A stretch of DNA of 5,948 bases. Origin: Acidobacteriota bacterium (lineage in GTDB: Bacteria > Actinomycetota > Acidimicrobiia > Spongiisociales > UBA5794). Positions 1-5,948 of the stretch are shown here, one piece after another; within the stretch, counting starts at the first letter, position 1, and each line of letters opens with the position of its first letter. Both the position numbers and the translations under genes were made by a program. The notes under the pieces are model-generated. The model ran no database searches, had not been told where the DNA came from, and worked only from the letters and a program-made list of their open reading frames with translations. The DNA lies in the NCBI GenBank assembly GCA_004356175.1, contig SMXV01000126.1, positions 1-5,948 of the forward strand, given 5' to 3'.

Positions 1-2
1 GC

Positions 3-3000
3 ATCAATTTGGATACCGGGACCTACAACTCCATTCTCGAAGCGACCGCCGACCTGAGCCGAGCCTGGGGCCCGGTACTGCGGGGCGACGACTTTCTTTG
101 GAGAGGAGTAGACGAGCGATTCTCCTCCGTAGGGGGGAAGCGGGACGCTGCCGTGCGGCTCGAAACGGCGCAGGCCAATCTTGAGTCGCTGCGTGATCGT
201 GTCGGCGACATTGCGGAACTCCTGGAACTCTGGTGGAACGAATCACCCGATCAGGCGGATGATCTTGTGAGTGTCTTGAAGATCCTTGAGAATTCGAGGC
301 CTATCCCACTGGCGTGGCTGACCTCAGAGTCGCTGGCTCCCGTCGTTGCACGGTCCAGTCAGCTGAAGGACTTGACCAAAGAACATCAGCAGGCGGTGTT
401 AAGCCTTAAGACGCTTGTGGGCCCCAACTGGCGCGATCTGTCACCCGAAGATGCTGAGGCAGTTCGAGAGGCACGGGACTGGCTGAAGGACATCCAACTC
501 AGATGGCCGGTCAGTGATACAACAACGGGAGAAGATGCCCGATCCCTTCGCGAGTTCAACACGGCGAACGCGACAGCCACCATGAGGCTGAATGAACTAA
601 CCGAGACGCTTGCAGTCGCGTTCGGCTTCGAACCAGAGGGATCTGCGATCGGCAAGTCGAAAGACTTGCTCTTATTGGCAGAGTTGACGGTGAGCACATC
701 GAAGCCAGAATCAAATTGGCTCGACGGCGTGTCCTTGCCACGAGTAACTGAGGCTGCTGAAGTTCTCGGATCCGCAGTCGCCGAATACCGACAAAACGCC
801 GATCGGTTAGACGACCTATTCCAGTCCTCCGTCCTGGACCTTGACCTCGAGAGCCTGCAGGTGAGGTTCCAGACCAGCCATCGCGGCCTGAACAAGCTGG
901 GAGGAGCCTATCGGGCGGACAAGAAGATTTTGGCCGAGCACACCAAACAGGGCAAGACCACCAAAATCGTCATCTCGGCTCTGAGCCAGGCCATTGAATG
1001 GAAGAAGACGGCCGAGCGGCTTGAGCAAGCTGAGGATTCTTATGCGGACCTCCTCGGAGACCACTACTACCTGGGTGTTGACTCGAGTTTCGACTCCATT
1101 GCAGACGCAATACATGTAGCTGAAAAAGCAACACAACTGGCGGCGGACTTGCTTGTTGACCGTGAGCAATTCAAGAAACAATTGGCTCGCGACATGAGAG
1201 CGGATCCTTCCGTATCGGGGGTCGCGGCTGACCTCGGCCCGGCCGTCGATTCATGGGCCGCCAAGAACCAGAAGGTGTTCGGGGTGGCGTACTCCGAGAT
1301 CTCTTCGCTCCCTTACATTGAGCTCGGGCGCAGGTTTCACAACTCGATGGGTCCGATTAATGCGATTGCCCAGATACAGACCGCAGTTGAGCGGAATGCA
1401 GGAACAAGTCTGACGATGTCGCAAGTGAGCGAGACGCTTAACGACCGGAACGTTGTGCATGGCGTCGAAAGTGATGTCTCCAGCTCCTTTGAAGCGGACC
1501 GGACACTCATCGGTGTCAGGTACTCGGGAGTCGACTCAGACTGGGACAAGATCACGGCCGACATCGAGTGGGCGGAAGCGCTGCGATCGGCGGTGCATGC
1601 GCCAATTGAGGACGACACCGCCCAGCGCCTCCTCGAATCAAACGAAGAACCTGGTCTGCTAGATGTCCGTCACAAGGCTTGGGTAGGGGCGCGTGATGCG
1701 GTGACAAGCCTGTTTGTTGGGGAACGCGGCGACGAAATTTCGGGCGACTTAGACGCAAGCTTCATCGGCGCAAGCGACCTTCTTGAGACTCTCTCTGAGA
1801 CTCTATCCGACGTTGACGAGTGGTCAGCCTTCGTAGGGGCACGGAACGCACTTGTAGGGCATGGGCTCGCCGCTGCGGTCGAATCCGCGATCGACAATGC
1901 GATCCCGGCTGTCAACCTAGTTCCAACTATCGAGAGGGCCACCCTCGAAGCCTGGGTAGATGAGATCCTCGATGAGGACGAACGCCTGGCGCATACACGG
2001 TCCCAAGATAGAGACGCTTTTGTAGAGGAATTCCGGAACCTCGACCAGGAAGTGCTCGACGCGGGCGCCGCCAAAGTCATGCGGGCGGTCAATGATCGGC
2101 TGCCTCGGTCCCGACTAGGACCTGCCGGAATCATTGAAAGAGAGGGGCAGAAGAAGCGGCGTCACATGCCGGTCCGGGACCTGATCGAGAAGACGAAAGA
2201 CGTGGTCCAAGCATTCAAACCCTGCTTCATGATGAGTCCGCTATCGGTCAGTCAGTTCCTGACACCCGACGTCACCTTTGACATAGTCATCTTTGATGAG
2301 GCCTCCCAGGTGAGACCATCAGACGCAGTCAATTGCGTCTACCGAGGCCAGCAGTTGGTCATTGCCGGCGATCAAAAACAGCTGCCTCCAACAAACTTCT
2401 TTCAACGTGTGTCAATGGACGGCGGCGATGAGTATGAGGAGGATCAGATCGACGAATTCGAGTCCGTCCTAGACCTCGCCAAGGCGGGTGGGATGGAGTC
2501 CCTCCCCCTGCGCTGGCATTACAGGAGTCAGCATGAGTCACTGATCACCTACTCCAACTACTCGTTTTACGACGGGAACCTCATAACGTTTCCGGGGGCG
2601 TTGGACCATGCCCCCGATGTGGGGATTGAGTTGTTCCATGTCGAGGACGGCGAGTACCGAAGAGGAGGAGCCCGCGACAACCCCGTCGAGGCCAAAGTGG
2701 TCGTGGACCGGGTCCTATTCCACGCTCGCCAACATCCGGACCTAACGCTCGGTGTTGTCGCCTTCTCCGAGGCTCAAGCATCCACGATCGAGTACTTCGT
2801 CGACCAGGAGCGGAGGAACCATCCAGACCTTGAGCAGTTCTTCGAAGGGGATCGCCTCAGTGGATTCTTTGTGAAGAACCTCGAGAGTGTCCAGGGCGAC
2901 GAACGGGACATCATCATCTTCTCAATCGGTTACGGCCCCGACGAAATGGGCAAGATTACGATGAACTTCGGCCCTCTCAACAGACCAGGAGGAGAGCGCC

Positions 3001-4142
3001 GCCTCAACGTCGCGATAACGCGTGCCCGCCGCAGAGTGGAGATCGTCAGCTCAATCAGGTCCGACGACTTCCGATCGACAGGCAGCGCCGGCCCAAGACA
3101 TCTCCAGAGGTACCTTGAATTTGCCGAGCGGGGAATATCAGCGCTTGCACTCGATATCGGAGATTCCGACCTCGACACCGAGAGCCCGTTCGAGGAAGAG
3201 GTCCTTCGCGTCATTCGGTCATTGGGATTCGATGTGAAGCCACAGGTCGGAGTGGCCGGCTACCGGGTCGACCTTGGCGTCTCCGATCCCGCTGCGCCGG
3301 GCCGGTACCTCATCGGGGTTGAATGCGACGGAGCGATGTACCACTCGTCAAGGGTGGCTCGCGATCGTGATCGCTTGCGACAGGAAGTGCTGGAACGGCT
3401 CGGATGGAACCTCCACAGGATCTGGGGCACATCTTGGTACCAGAACCGGGAACTGGAGGAGAAGCGACTGGCCGAGGCGATCGAAGCAGCTCGGACAAAC
3501 CGCCAACGCCCAGAGACAATCCCGAAGCCTTCGCCCAAGATCGAGCCCGAGCTACTAGACATCGATTTCGACGGCGACCCTGAATGGGTTGTCGCATATG
3601 AAGTTTCCAATCCGTCAATCCCCAGGTACTACAAGATGAGCGACGCCGCAGCCCTACCCGAGATGGCCGTGGCGATCGCGGCCGTGGTCAACGTCGAGGG
3701 TCCGGTCGCAAAAGAGGTGGTCCTGCGCCGCCTGAGGGAGGCTTGGGGAGTTGGACGGGCGGGTCGCAAGATTCGTGAGAACTTCGATATGTCACTGTTG
3801 AGAGTTTCGGCATCGGTGCGCGAAGATCGTCGACACTTCTTATGGCGCAAACCCGACCATGAGCTACGAGTGCGAATGCCGACGGAGGATCCGGCCACCC
3901 GTCGGTCGATAGACGAGATATCAATGGAGGAGCTGCGGCTTGCCGTAGTCAACCTGGTCGGTGACTCCAAACGCGCGACCAGCGACGAACTGACCGCAGC
4001 ATCTGCCCGGCTGTTCGGGTGGCAGCGTCGAGGACCAGATATTGCAGAAGGACTCGACAAGGCTGTTCGGAGCCTCCTCAAATCGAAAAAGCTCAGACGT
4101 GACGGGCAGTACCTGGCAGTCAACGCTGAACCCGAGCCTTGA
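3..4142 (+). CDS. Hhe-like SF1 helicase fused to Vsr-like nuclease and DUF3320 tail (5' end outside window)
   Basis: The frame is open to the left edge and stops at TGA 4140-4142. The TTG at 9 has no ribosome binding site and is not taken as the start; it is residue 1 for numbering only. Residues 1-700 are a charged, helical, coiled-coil-like stretch without Walker A. Superfamily 1 helicase motifs follow: KPCFMMSPLS (737-746), Walker B DEAS (763-766), GDQKQLPPT (787-795), RWHYRS (835-840), ESVQGDERD (959-967) and NVAITRARRR (1000-1009). A PD-(D/E)XK nuclease of the MTES_1575/Vsr-like type comes next, with E1062, D1088 and E1105 in VECDGAMYH. A DUF3320-like segment (about 1219-1270) and a helical C-terminal tail end the protein. 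Known proteins of this layout carry DUF4011 and Walker A upstream, and one was reported as the anti-phage system Hhe. All visible catalytic motifs are intact. Defence by DNA unwinding plus cleavage is inferred. The Hhe assignment is from memory of the family architecture. Confidence 0.9.
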   Translation: MNLDTGTYNSILEATADLSRAWGPVLRGDDFLWRGVDERFSSVGGKRDAAVRLETAQANLESLRDRVGDIAELLELWWNESPDQADDLVSVLKILENSRPIPLAWLTSESLAPVVARSSQLKDLTKEHQQAVLSLKTLVGPNWRDLSPEDAEAVREARDWLKDIQLRWPVSDTTTGEDARSLREFNTANATATMRLNELTETLAVAFGFEPEGSAIGKSKDLLLLAELTVSTSKPESNWLDGVSLPRVTEAAEVLGSAVAEYRQNADRLDDLFQSSVLDLDLESLQVRFQTSHRGLNKLGGAYRADKKILAEHTKQGKTTKIVISALSQAIEWKKTAERLEQAEDSYADLLGDHYYLGVDSSFDSIADAIHVAEKATQLAADLLVDREQFKKQLARDMRADPSVSGVAADLGPAVDSWAAKNQKVFGVAYSEISSLPYIELGRRFHNSMGPINAIAQIQTAVERNAGTSLTMSQVSETLNDRNVVHGVESDVSSSFEADRTLIGVRYSGVDSDWDKITADIEWAEALRSAVHAPIEDDTAQRLLESNEEPGLLDVRHKAWVGARDAVTSLFVGERGDEISGDLDASFIGASDLLETLSETLSDVDEWSAFVGARNALVGHGLAAAVESAIDNAIPAVNLVPTIERATLEAWVDEILDEDERLAHTRSQDRDAFVEEFRNLDQEVLDAGAAKVMRAVNDRLPRSRLGPAGIIEREGQKKRRHMPVRDLIEKTKDVVQAFKPCFMMSPLSVSQFLTPDVTFDIVIFDEASQVRPSDAVNCVYRGQQLVIAGDQKQLPPTNFFQRVSMDGGDEYEEDQIDEFESVLDLAKAGGMESLPLRWHYRSQHESLITYSNYSFYDGNLITFPGALDHAPDVGIELFHVEDGEYRRGGARDNPVEAKVVVDRVLFHARQHPDLTLGVVAFSEAQASTIEYFVDQERRNHPDLEQFFEGDRLSGFFVKNLESVQGDERDIIIFSIGYGPDEMGKITMNFGPLNRPGGERRLNVAITRARRRVEIVSSIRSDDFRSTGSAGPRHLQRYLEFAERGISALALDIGDSDLDTESPFEEEVLRVIRSLGFDVKPQVGVAGYRVDLGVSDPAAPGRYLIGVECDGAMYHSSRVARDRDRLRQEVLERLGWNLHRIWGTSWYQNRELEEKRLAEAIEAARTNRQRPETIPKPSPKIEPELLDIDFDGDPEWVVAYEVSNPSIPRYYKMSDAAALPEMAVAIAAVVNVEGPVAKEVVLRRLREAWGVGRAGRKIRENFDMSLLRVSASVREDRRHFLWRKPDHELRVRMPTEDPATRRSIDEISMEELRLAVVNLVGDSKRATSDELTAASARLFGWQRRGPDIAEGLDKAVRSLLKSKKLRRDGQYLAVNAEPEP
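1785..1808 (+). repeat. Imperfect 12-bp tandem repeat inside the helicase gene
   Basis: Two 12-bp units beginning GAGACTCT lie head to tail and encode ETLS-ETLS (residues 593-600) in the helical linker region before the helicase motifs. The repeat keeps frame and is probably only a small local duplication. Confidence 0.5.
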
Positions 4143-4180
4143 CCTCAATTCGTATTGCAAAGTCCCCTCCAAAGAATATT

Positions 4181-4201
4181 TGACAGCAGTCGTTTCTGTC
4201 A
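4181..4201. repeat. Inverted repeat downstream of the helicase gene
   Basis: TGACAG and CTGTCA are perfect 6-bp arms around a 9-nt loop, 38 bp after the helicase stop codon. There is no following T-run, so a classical intrinsic terminator is not supported. It could be a weak hairpin or a protein-binding dyad. Confidence 0.4.
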
Positions 4202-4227
4202 CATTCGTCCGGCATGATCGGTATTGG

Positions 4228-4245
4228 ACAGTCGGTTTTGACTGT
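4228..4245. repeat. Second inverted repeat, ACAGTC/GACTGT
   Basis: Perfect 6-bp arms ACAGTC and GACTGT flank a 6-nt loop GGTTTT. The arms resemble those of the dyad at 4181-4201 (shared ACAG/CTGT core). It ends just before recognisable TM0106 homology begins, so it may mark the old junction between the helicase and the broken gene. A T-rich loop but no T-tail is seen. Confidence 0.4.
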
Positions 4246-4247
4246 GA

Positions 4248-4749
4248 CGTTGGGAGCCGATAGACGACGAAGTGGAACTTGAAGTGTTCCTCGCAATGTG
4301 GAGTTGGCTCACCCGCTCAACAAGATCGGGCGAAAGAGAATGGGCTGACCATAAAGGCCTACGTCTGGCATGAACCAGCCGAGAACTAACATCTCCGTCG
4401 TATCTCAGGAGCCGCCAATAGTCGCCTCGAGGAACAGGTGGAGATTCTCATCAAATCCGACGTCTGGGTCGACCTGAAACGAGTTTTCGAGACCTCTTGG
4501 ATGACCGGAGGGTCTGTCGGCCTCAAGTCGATCGCTCCATTGGCCGGATTCGAATGGGATGTCGGCGACCCCGGGGGAGGACTCTCCATGGTCAAGTACG
4601 ACGAGGCTGTTGCTGACGACTCGAAATCCGCAGAAGCGGCGAGGGAATGGATCCTCGACTACAACCGCGGAGACGTCGAAGCCACATCAGCCATAAGAGA
4701 GTGGCTGGCTGTGGGAGGATCTCAGTGGCCCGAGATCGACGCCCGCTAG
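4248..4749 (+). pseudogene. Decayed C-terminal fragment of a TM0106-family RecB-like nuclease
   Basis: Three pieces add up to the end of one TM0106-type protein (RecB-like region plus a YprB/RNase H-like domain). Frame 4248-4316 reads WEPIDDEVELEVFLAMWSWL. Near 4317 the match moves to the next frame, which reads DRAKENGLTIKAYVWHEPAEN (4324-4386). Dropping one base there joins the two smoothly. An in-frame TAA (4387-4389) then interrupts the gene, and the same frame continues as HLRRI and on to 4749. This last part contains SDVWVDL, GLKSIAPLAGFEWD, DPGGGLSM and YNRGDVEAT. YNRGD (4660-4674) fits the YxxxD last motif of DEDDy exonucleases. The normal N-terminal several hundred residues are absent. 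The GTG at 4438 could give a 103-residue product, but it falls inside the conserved region and is not a natural start. Family assignment rests on remembered motifs. Confidence 0.75.
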
Positions 4750-4861
4750 CGTCCCTCGCACTTCCGGTCGCGAGTACTTCGGGGCATGTCGATAGGTTGA
4801 GCCTGACGAGCAACTCGCCGATTCATTGCCATGATTTGATGGTTCTACATGAGGAGGAGTA
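4750..4861. other. Intergenic stretch, no gene seen
   Basis: Between the nuclease remnant and the next ribosome binding site I see no coding frame, tRNA-like element or clear terminator. A convincing pair of promoter hexamers was not found. Confidence 0.5.
4851..4859 (+). promoter_or_regulatory. Strong ribosome binding site for the 31-codon frame
   Basis: GAGGAGGAG lies just before the GTG at 4862. The AGGAGG core at 4852-4857 leaves a 4-nt spacer, slightly short but workable. It is the main reason to consider the small frame as translated. Confidence 0.45.
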
Positions 4862-4957
4862 GTGGACTCTGCCGTTTTTGTTGACGGCGAACCAGTCTTG
4901 TCAGGAGCCCGGGGCCAAGAGGAGTGGCAGGAGGCCTTTAATAGGCACGGAACCTAG
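4862..4957 (+). CDS. Small 31-residue frame, unrecognised; possible remnant of a gene start
   Basis: GTG start, TAG stop at 4955-4957, preceded by a purine-rich GAGGAGGAG site. The product begins MDSAVFVDGEPV and ends EEWQEAFNRHGT, a normal-looking soluble N-terminus with no signal peptide or membrane segment. I do not recognise a family. A one-base frame change near 4950 would extend it by about 20 codons (LEGSKLTLGRRE...) to a TGA at 5011-5013, which overlaps the next ATG as ATGA. It may therefore be a frameshifted short gene formerly coupled to the glycosylase-like gene, or just the stub of a deleted gene. It could also be chance: the only support is the ribosome binding site and peptide quality. 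Confidence 0.35.
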   Translation: MDSAVFVDGEPVLSGARGQEEWQEAFNRHGT

Positions 4958-4993
4958 AGGGGAGCAAGCTGACCTTGGGGCGTAGAGAACAAC

Positions 4994-5003
4994 GAGAGGG
5001 AGG
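4994..5003 (+). promoter_or_regulatory. Shine-Dalgarno for the glycosylase-like gene
   Basis: GAGAGGGAGG sits 6 nt before the ATG at 5010. It fixes this ATG as the start and leaves the protein without any further N-terminal extension. Confidence 0.75.
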
Positions 5004-5009
5004 ATTGAC

Positions 5010-5705
5010 ATGAGTTCGCTAACCGAAAACGAGATGGACCGATTCAGAGAGGCGGTACGGCTTCTCGAAGATCGATATGCCGACTTTCGGCTGGAAGATG
5101 AGAAAACCGACCAGGAGCTACGCACCTGGCTCGACGGATCCGATCAGCCTCTCGATTGGGCCGAACCTAAGGGTGTCACCCCCGACGAGTGGTTCTTCAT
5201 CAGCACTCTCTACGGAGAGATGACACTCGACGGCCAGCGGACCCACATCCGCAAATACTTCCCTTCGCTCTTCGTCGATGCGGCAAAGCGGGACATGAGG
5301 AACTTCGTTCCCGGAATGCCCGATTACCAAGGTCTCAGATCGAATTGGATGTCTCGACGGCTGGCCAAGATGGGCGAGATCCTGCAAGACAGGAACGTGA
5401 CGATGGCCGAATACACAGAGAACCTTCGAGAGCTATCGCGATCGGCCTCTCCAGCCGATCCAATGCCGGCGCTCGATGCGATCATCGCAGACCATCAGGC
5501 TTCGGGATGGAAGACCCTGAGCGTGTTCGTCCGAGACTGCGTCGGAGGTAACTCTTTCCCGATCGACTCGCGAGTCGAGAGAGAATTGACCAAACACGAC
5601 CTCCCGAACGATGAGCGGGCGTTGATCAGCGCCTGCCTCGAATTGGGAAAGAACCCCCGTCAGATAGCAAGAATGTTCTACCAGTCAGGAGGAGGCGATG
5701 ACTGA
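5010..5705 (+). CDS. HhH-GPD (endonuclease III/OGG)-like DNA glycosylase-type protein, 231 residues
   Basis: ATG start with a good ribosome binding site, TGA at 5703-5705. The N-terminal half (1-100) is acidic and helical, with WFFISTLYGEMTLDG near residues 62-76; I do not recognise it. The C-terminal half resembles the helix-hairpin-helix glycosylase/lyase fold. GWKTLSVFVRD (from 166) is followed by FPIDSRVERE (from 183). K168 and D186 are 18 residues apart, exactly as the catalytic Lys120 and Asp138 of E. coli endonuclease III. The FVRD stretch also recalls the FLRN/FLRD helix of OGG/AlkA proteins. The LPGVG hairpin is degenerate (HQASGWK). The four-cysteine Fe-S cluster of endonuclease III is absent. 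Base excision or AP-lyase activity is inferred, and a non-catalytic DNA-binding role is possible. Upstream lies gene debris; downstream a 29-codon frame overlaps its stop codon. Confidence 0.7.
   Translation: MSSLTENEMDRFREAVRLLEDRYADFRLEDEKTDQELRTWLDGSDQPLDWAEPKGVTPDEWFFISTLYGEMTLDGQRTHIRKYFPSLFVDAAKRDMRNFVPGMPDYQGLRSNWMSRRLAKMGEILQDRNVTMAEYTENLRELSRSASPADPMPALDAIIADHQASGWKTLSVFVRDCVGGNSFPIDSRVERELTKHDLPNDERALISACLELGKNPRQIARMFYQSGGGDD
5687..5695 (+). promoter_or_regulatory. Ribosome binding site inside the end of the glycosylase-like gene
   Basis: AGGAGGAGG near the 3' end of the preceding gene; the AGGAGG core (5687-5692) leaves 5 nt to the ATG at 5698. It encodes part of the preceding protein's QSGGGDD tail, so the match may be partly a codon effect. 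Confidence 0.5.
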
Positions 5706-5787
5706 ACAACCCTATCGCGGTGAACCTGATCTCATGTCGTCGGATCCTCGGCGACGTTGGTGCGACTCGAGGAAGCCGGTGTCTTGA
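5698..5787 (+). CDS. Translationally coupled 29-residue frame, likely a gene-start remnant
   Basis: The ATG overlaps the end of the glycosylase-like gene by 8 bp (ATGACTGA) and has a strong Shine-Dalgarno, the usual layout of a second gene in an operon. The frame stops after only 29 codons at TGA 5785-5787. It begins MTEQPYRGEPDL and has a basic, Cys-containing tail; no family is recognised. Because a plausible protein C-terminus is visible downstream in another frame, I read this as the beginning of a partner gene that lost its middle. A genuine 29-residue protein is the alternative. Confidence 0.4.
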   Translation: MTEQPYRGEPDLMSSDPRRRWCDSRKPVS

Positions 5788-5870
5788 GCGAGCGAGCTTT
5801 TGCCCGAAGGCGCAAAGGGCGGCCCCGACGAATGTTCGCTGCGGTTGAGTTGATAGATCTTTTCGCCTGA
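5730..5870 (+). pseudogene. Possible C-terminal winged-helix fragment of a lost gene
   Basis: The + frame opens after TGA 5727-5729 and runs 46 codons to TGA 5868-5870. It reads ATLVRLEEAGVLSE, then a basic run RRRKGRPRRMF, then AAVELIDLFA. The order recognition helix (RLEEAGVL), basic wing (GRPRRMF) and terminal helix (ELIDLF) is typical of winged-helix DNA-binding segments, such as those ending many Fic-family proteins or found in small regulators. It has no start or ribosome binding site of its own. It may be the far end of the gene that starts at 5698, after a deletion and frame change. Identification is by pattern only. Confidence 0.35.
5799..5816. repeat. Short hairpin with a bulge
   Basis: TTTGC-CC pairs with GG-(C)-GCAAA around a GAA loop, with one bulged C at 5811. 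No T-run follows on either strand, so it is not a convincing terminator, and it lies within the winged-helix fragment. Confidence 0.25.
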
Positions 5871-5906
5871 CTTGGTCCGCTCGGCAAGCGAAGATGCCAA
5901 CTCAGC

Positions 5907-5927
5907 CGTTTGACCCTCGTTTGACCC
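5907..5927. repeat. Direct repeat CGTTTGACCC, two copies, 11-bp period
   Basis: CGTTTGACCC occurs at 5907-5916 and 5918-5927, one base apart, giving a period close to one helical turn. Such spacing suits adjacent binding by one protein on the same DNA face (a regulator or a recombinase arm site). The function is unknown, and the surrounding 5871-5948 holds no convincing gene. Confidence 0.45.
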
Positions 5928-5948
5928 CGCTCGCTCGACCGCCCGAAA

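Noticed and set aside
9..11. TTG as the true start of the helicase gene
   Set aside because: There is no ribosome binding site in the 8 bases before it, the frame is open to the edge, and Walker A and DUF4011 must lie upstream.
386..895. Minus-strand frame of 169 codons inside the helicase gene
   Set aside because: Serine/arginine-rich antisense shadow of a clear coding region, with no domain.
3629..4123. Minus-strand frame of 164 codons opposite the helicase tail
   Set aside because: Low-complexity antisense translation (Ser, Arg, Thr-rich) opposite conserved DUF3320-like coding sequence.
4180..4208. TTGACA at 4180-4185 as a promoter -35 box
   Set aside because: No acceptable -10 hexamer lies 16-18 bp downstream, and the box overlaps the dyad.
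4042..4263. + strand frame crossing the end of the helicase gene
   Set aside because: More than 90 bp lies out of frame within the helicase gene and the rest is intergenic; there is no ribosome binding site or recognised domain.
5712..5948. Minus-strand frame open to the right edge (78 codons, containing GSNEGQTAEL and KSGEKIYQLNR)
   Set aside because: It could be the tail of a gene starting outside the window, but it has no recognised domain, covers the better winged-helix peptide on the + strand and ends against the glycosylase-like gene. It cannot be excluded without sequence to the right.
5871..5948. tRNA or tmRNA gene at the right edge as an attachment site
   Set aside because: No T-loop GTTCGA-type sequence or cloverleaf pairing was found on either strand.

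Overview
The window looks like accessory chromosomal DNA from a moderately GC-rich bacterium, most likely an actinobacterium. This is inferred from the GC-rich codon use, the alternative GTG/TTG starts available, and the character of the protein families present. All genes I can support lie on the + strand.

Positions 1-4142 hold the C-terminal three quarters or so of a giant superfamily 1 helicase fused to a PD-(D/E)XK (Vsr-like, MTES_1575-type) nuclease and a DUF3320-type tail. This is the architecture reported as the single-gene anti-phage system Hhe (DUF4011-helicase-Vsr). The start, the DUF4011 region and the Walker A motif lie left of the window.

Positions 4143-5009 contain no intact gene. 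After two short inverted repeats comes a decayed C-terminal piece of a TM0106-family RecB-like nuclease (about 4248-4749), with one frameshift (about 4317) and one in-frame TAA (4387). A 31-codon reading frame with a strong ribosome binding site follows (4862-4957); it may be a tiny gene or the start of a broken one.

Positions 5010-5705 encode an intact 231-residue protein that I do not recognise by name. Its C-terminal half carries the Lys/Asp pair of the HhH-GPD DNA glycosylase/lyase superfamily at the same 18-residue spacing as in endonuclease III. It has no Fe-S cluster cysteines and has an unfamiliar N-terminal half. This is the best candidate for something undescribed.

Positions 5698-5948 begin with a 29-codon frame translationally coupled to the glycosylase-like gene. 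In another frame follows what looks like the C-terminal winged helix of a lost protein. The window ends with an 11-bp-period direct repeat near the right edge.

Taken together, a defence-type helicase-nuclease and a glycosylase-like gene survive among fragments of broken genes, which suggests a turnover hotspot. The two intact genes are 867 bp apart with debris between them, so they are probably not a single operon.
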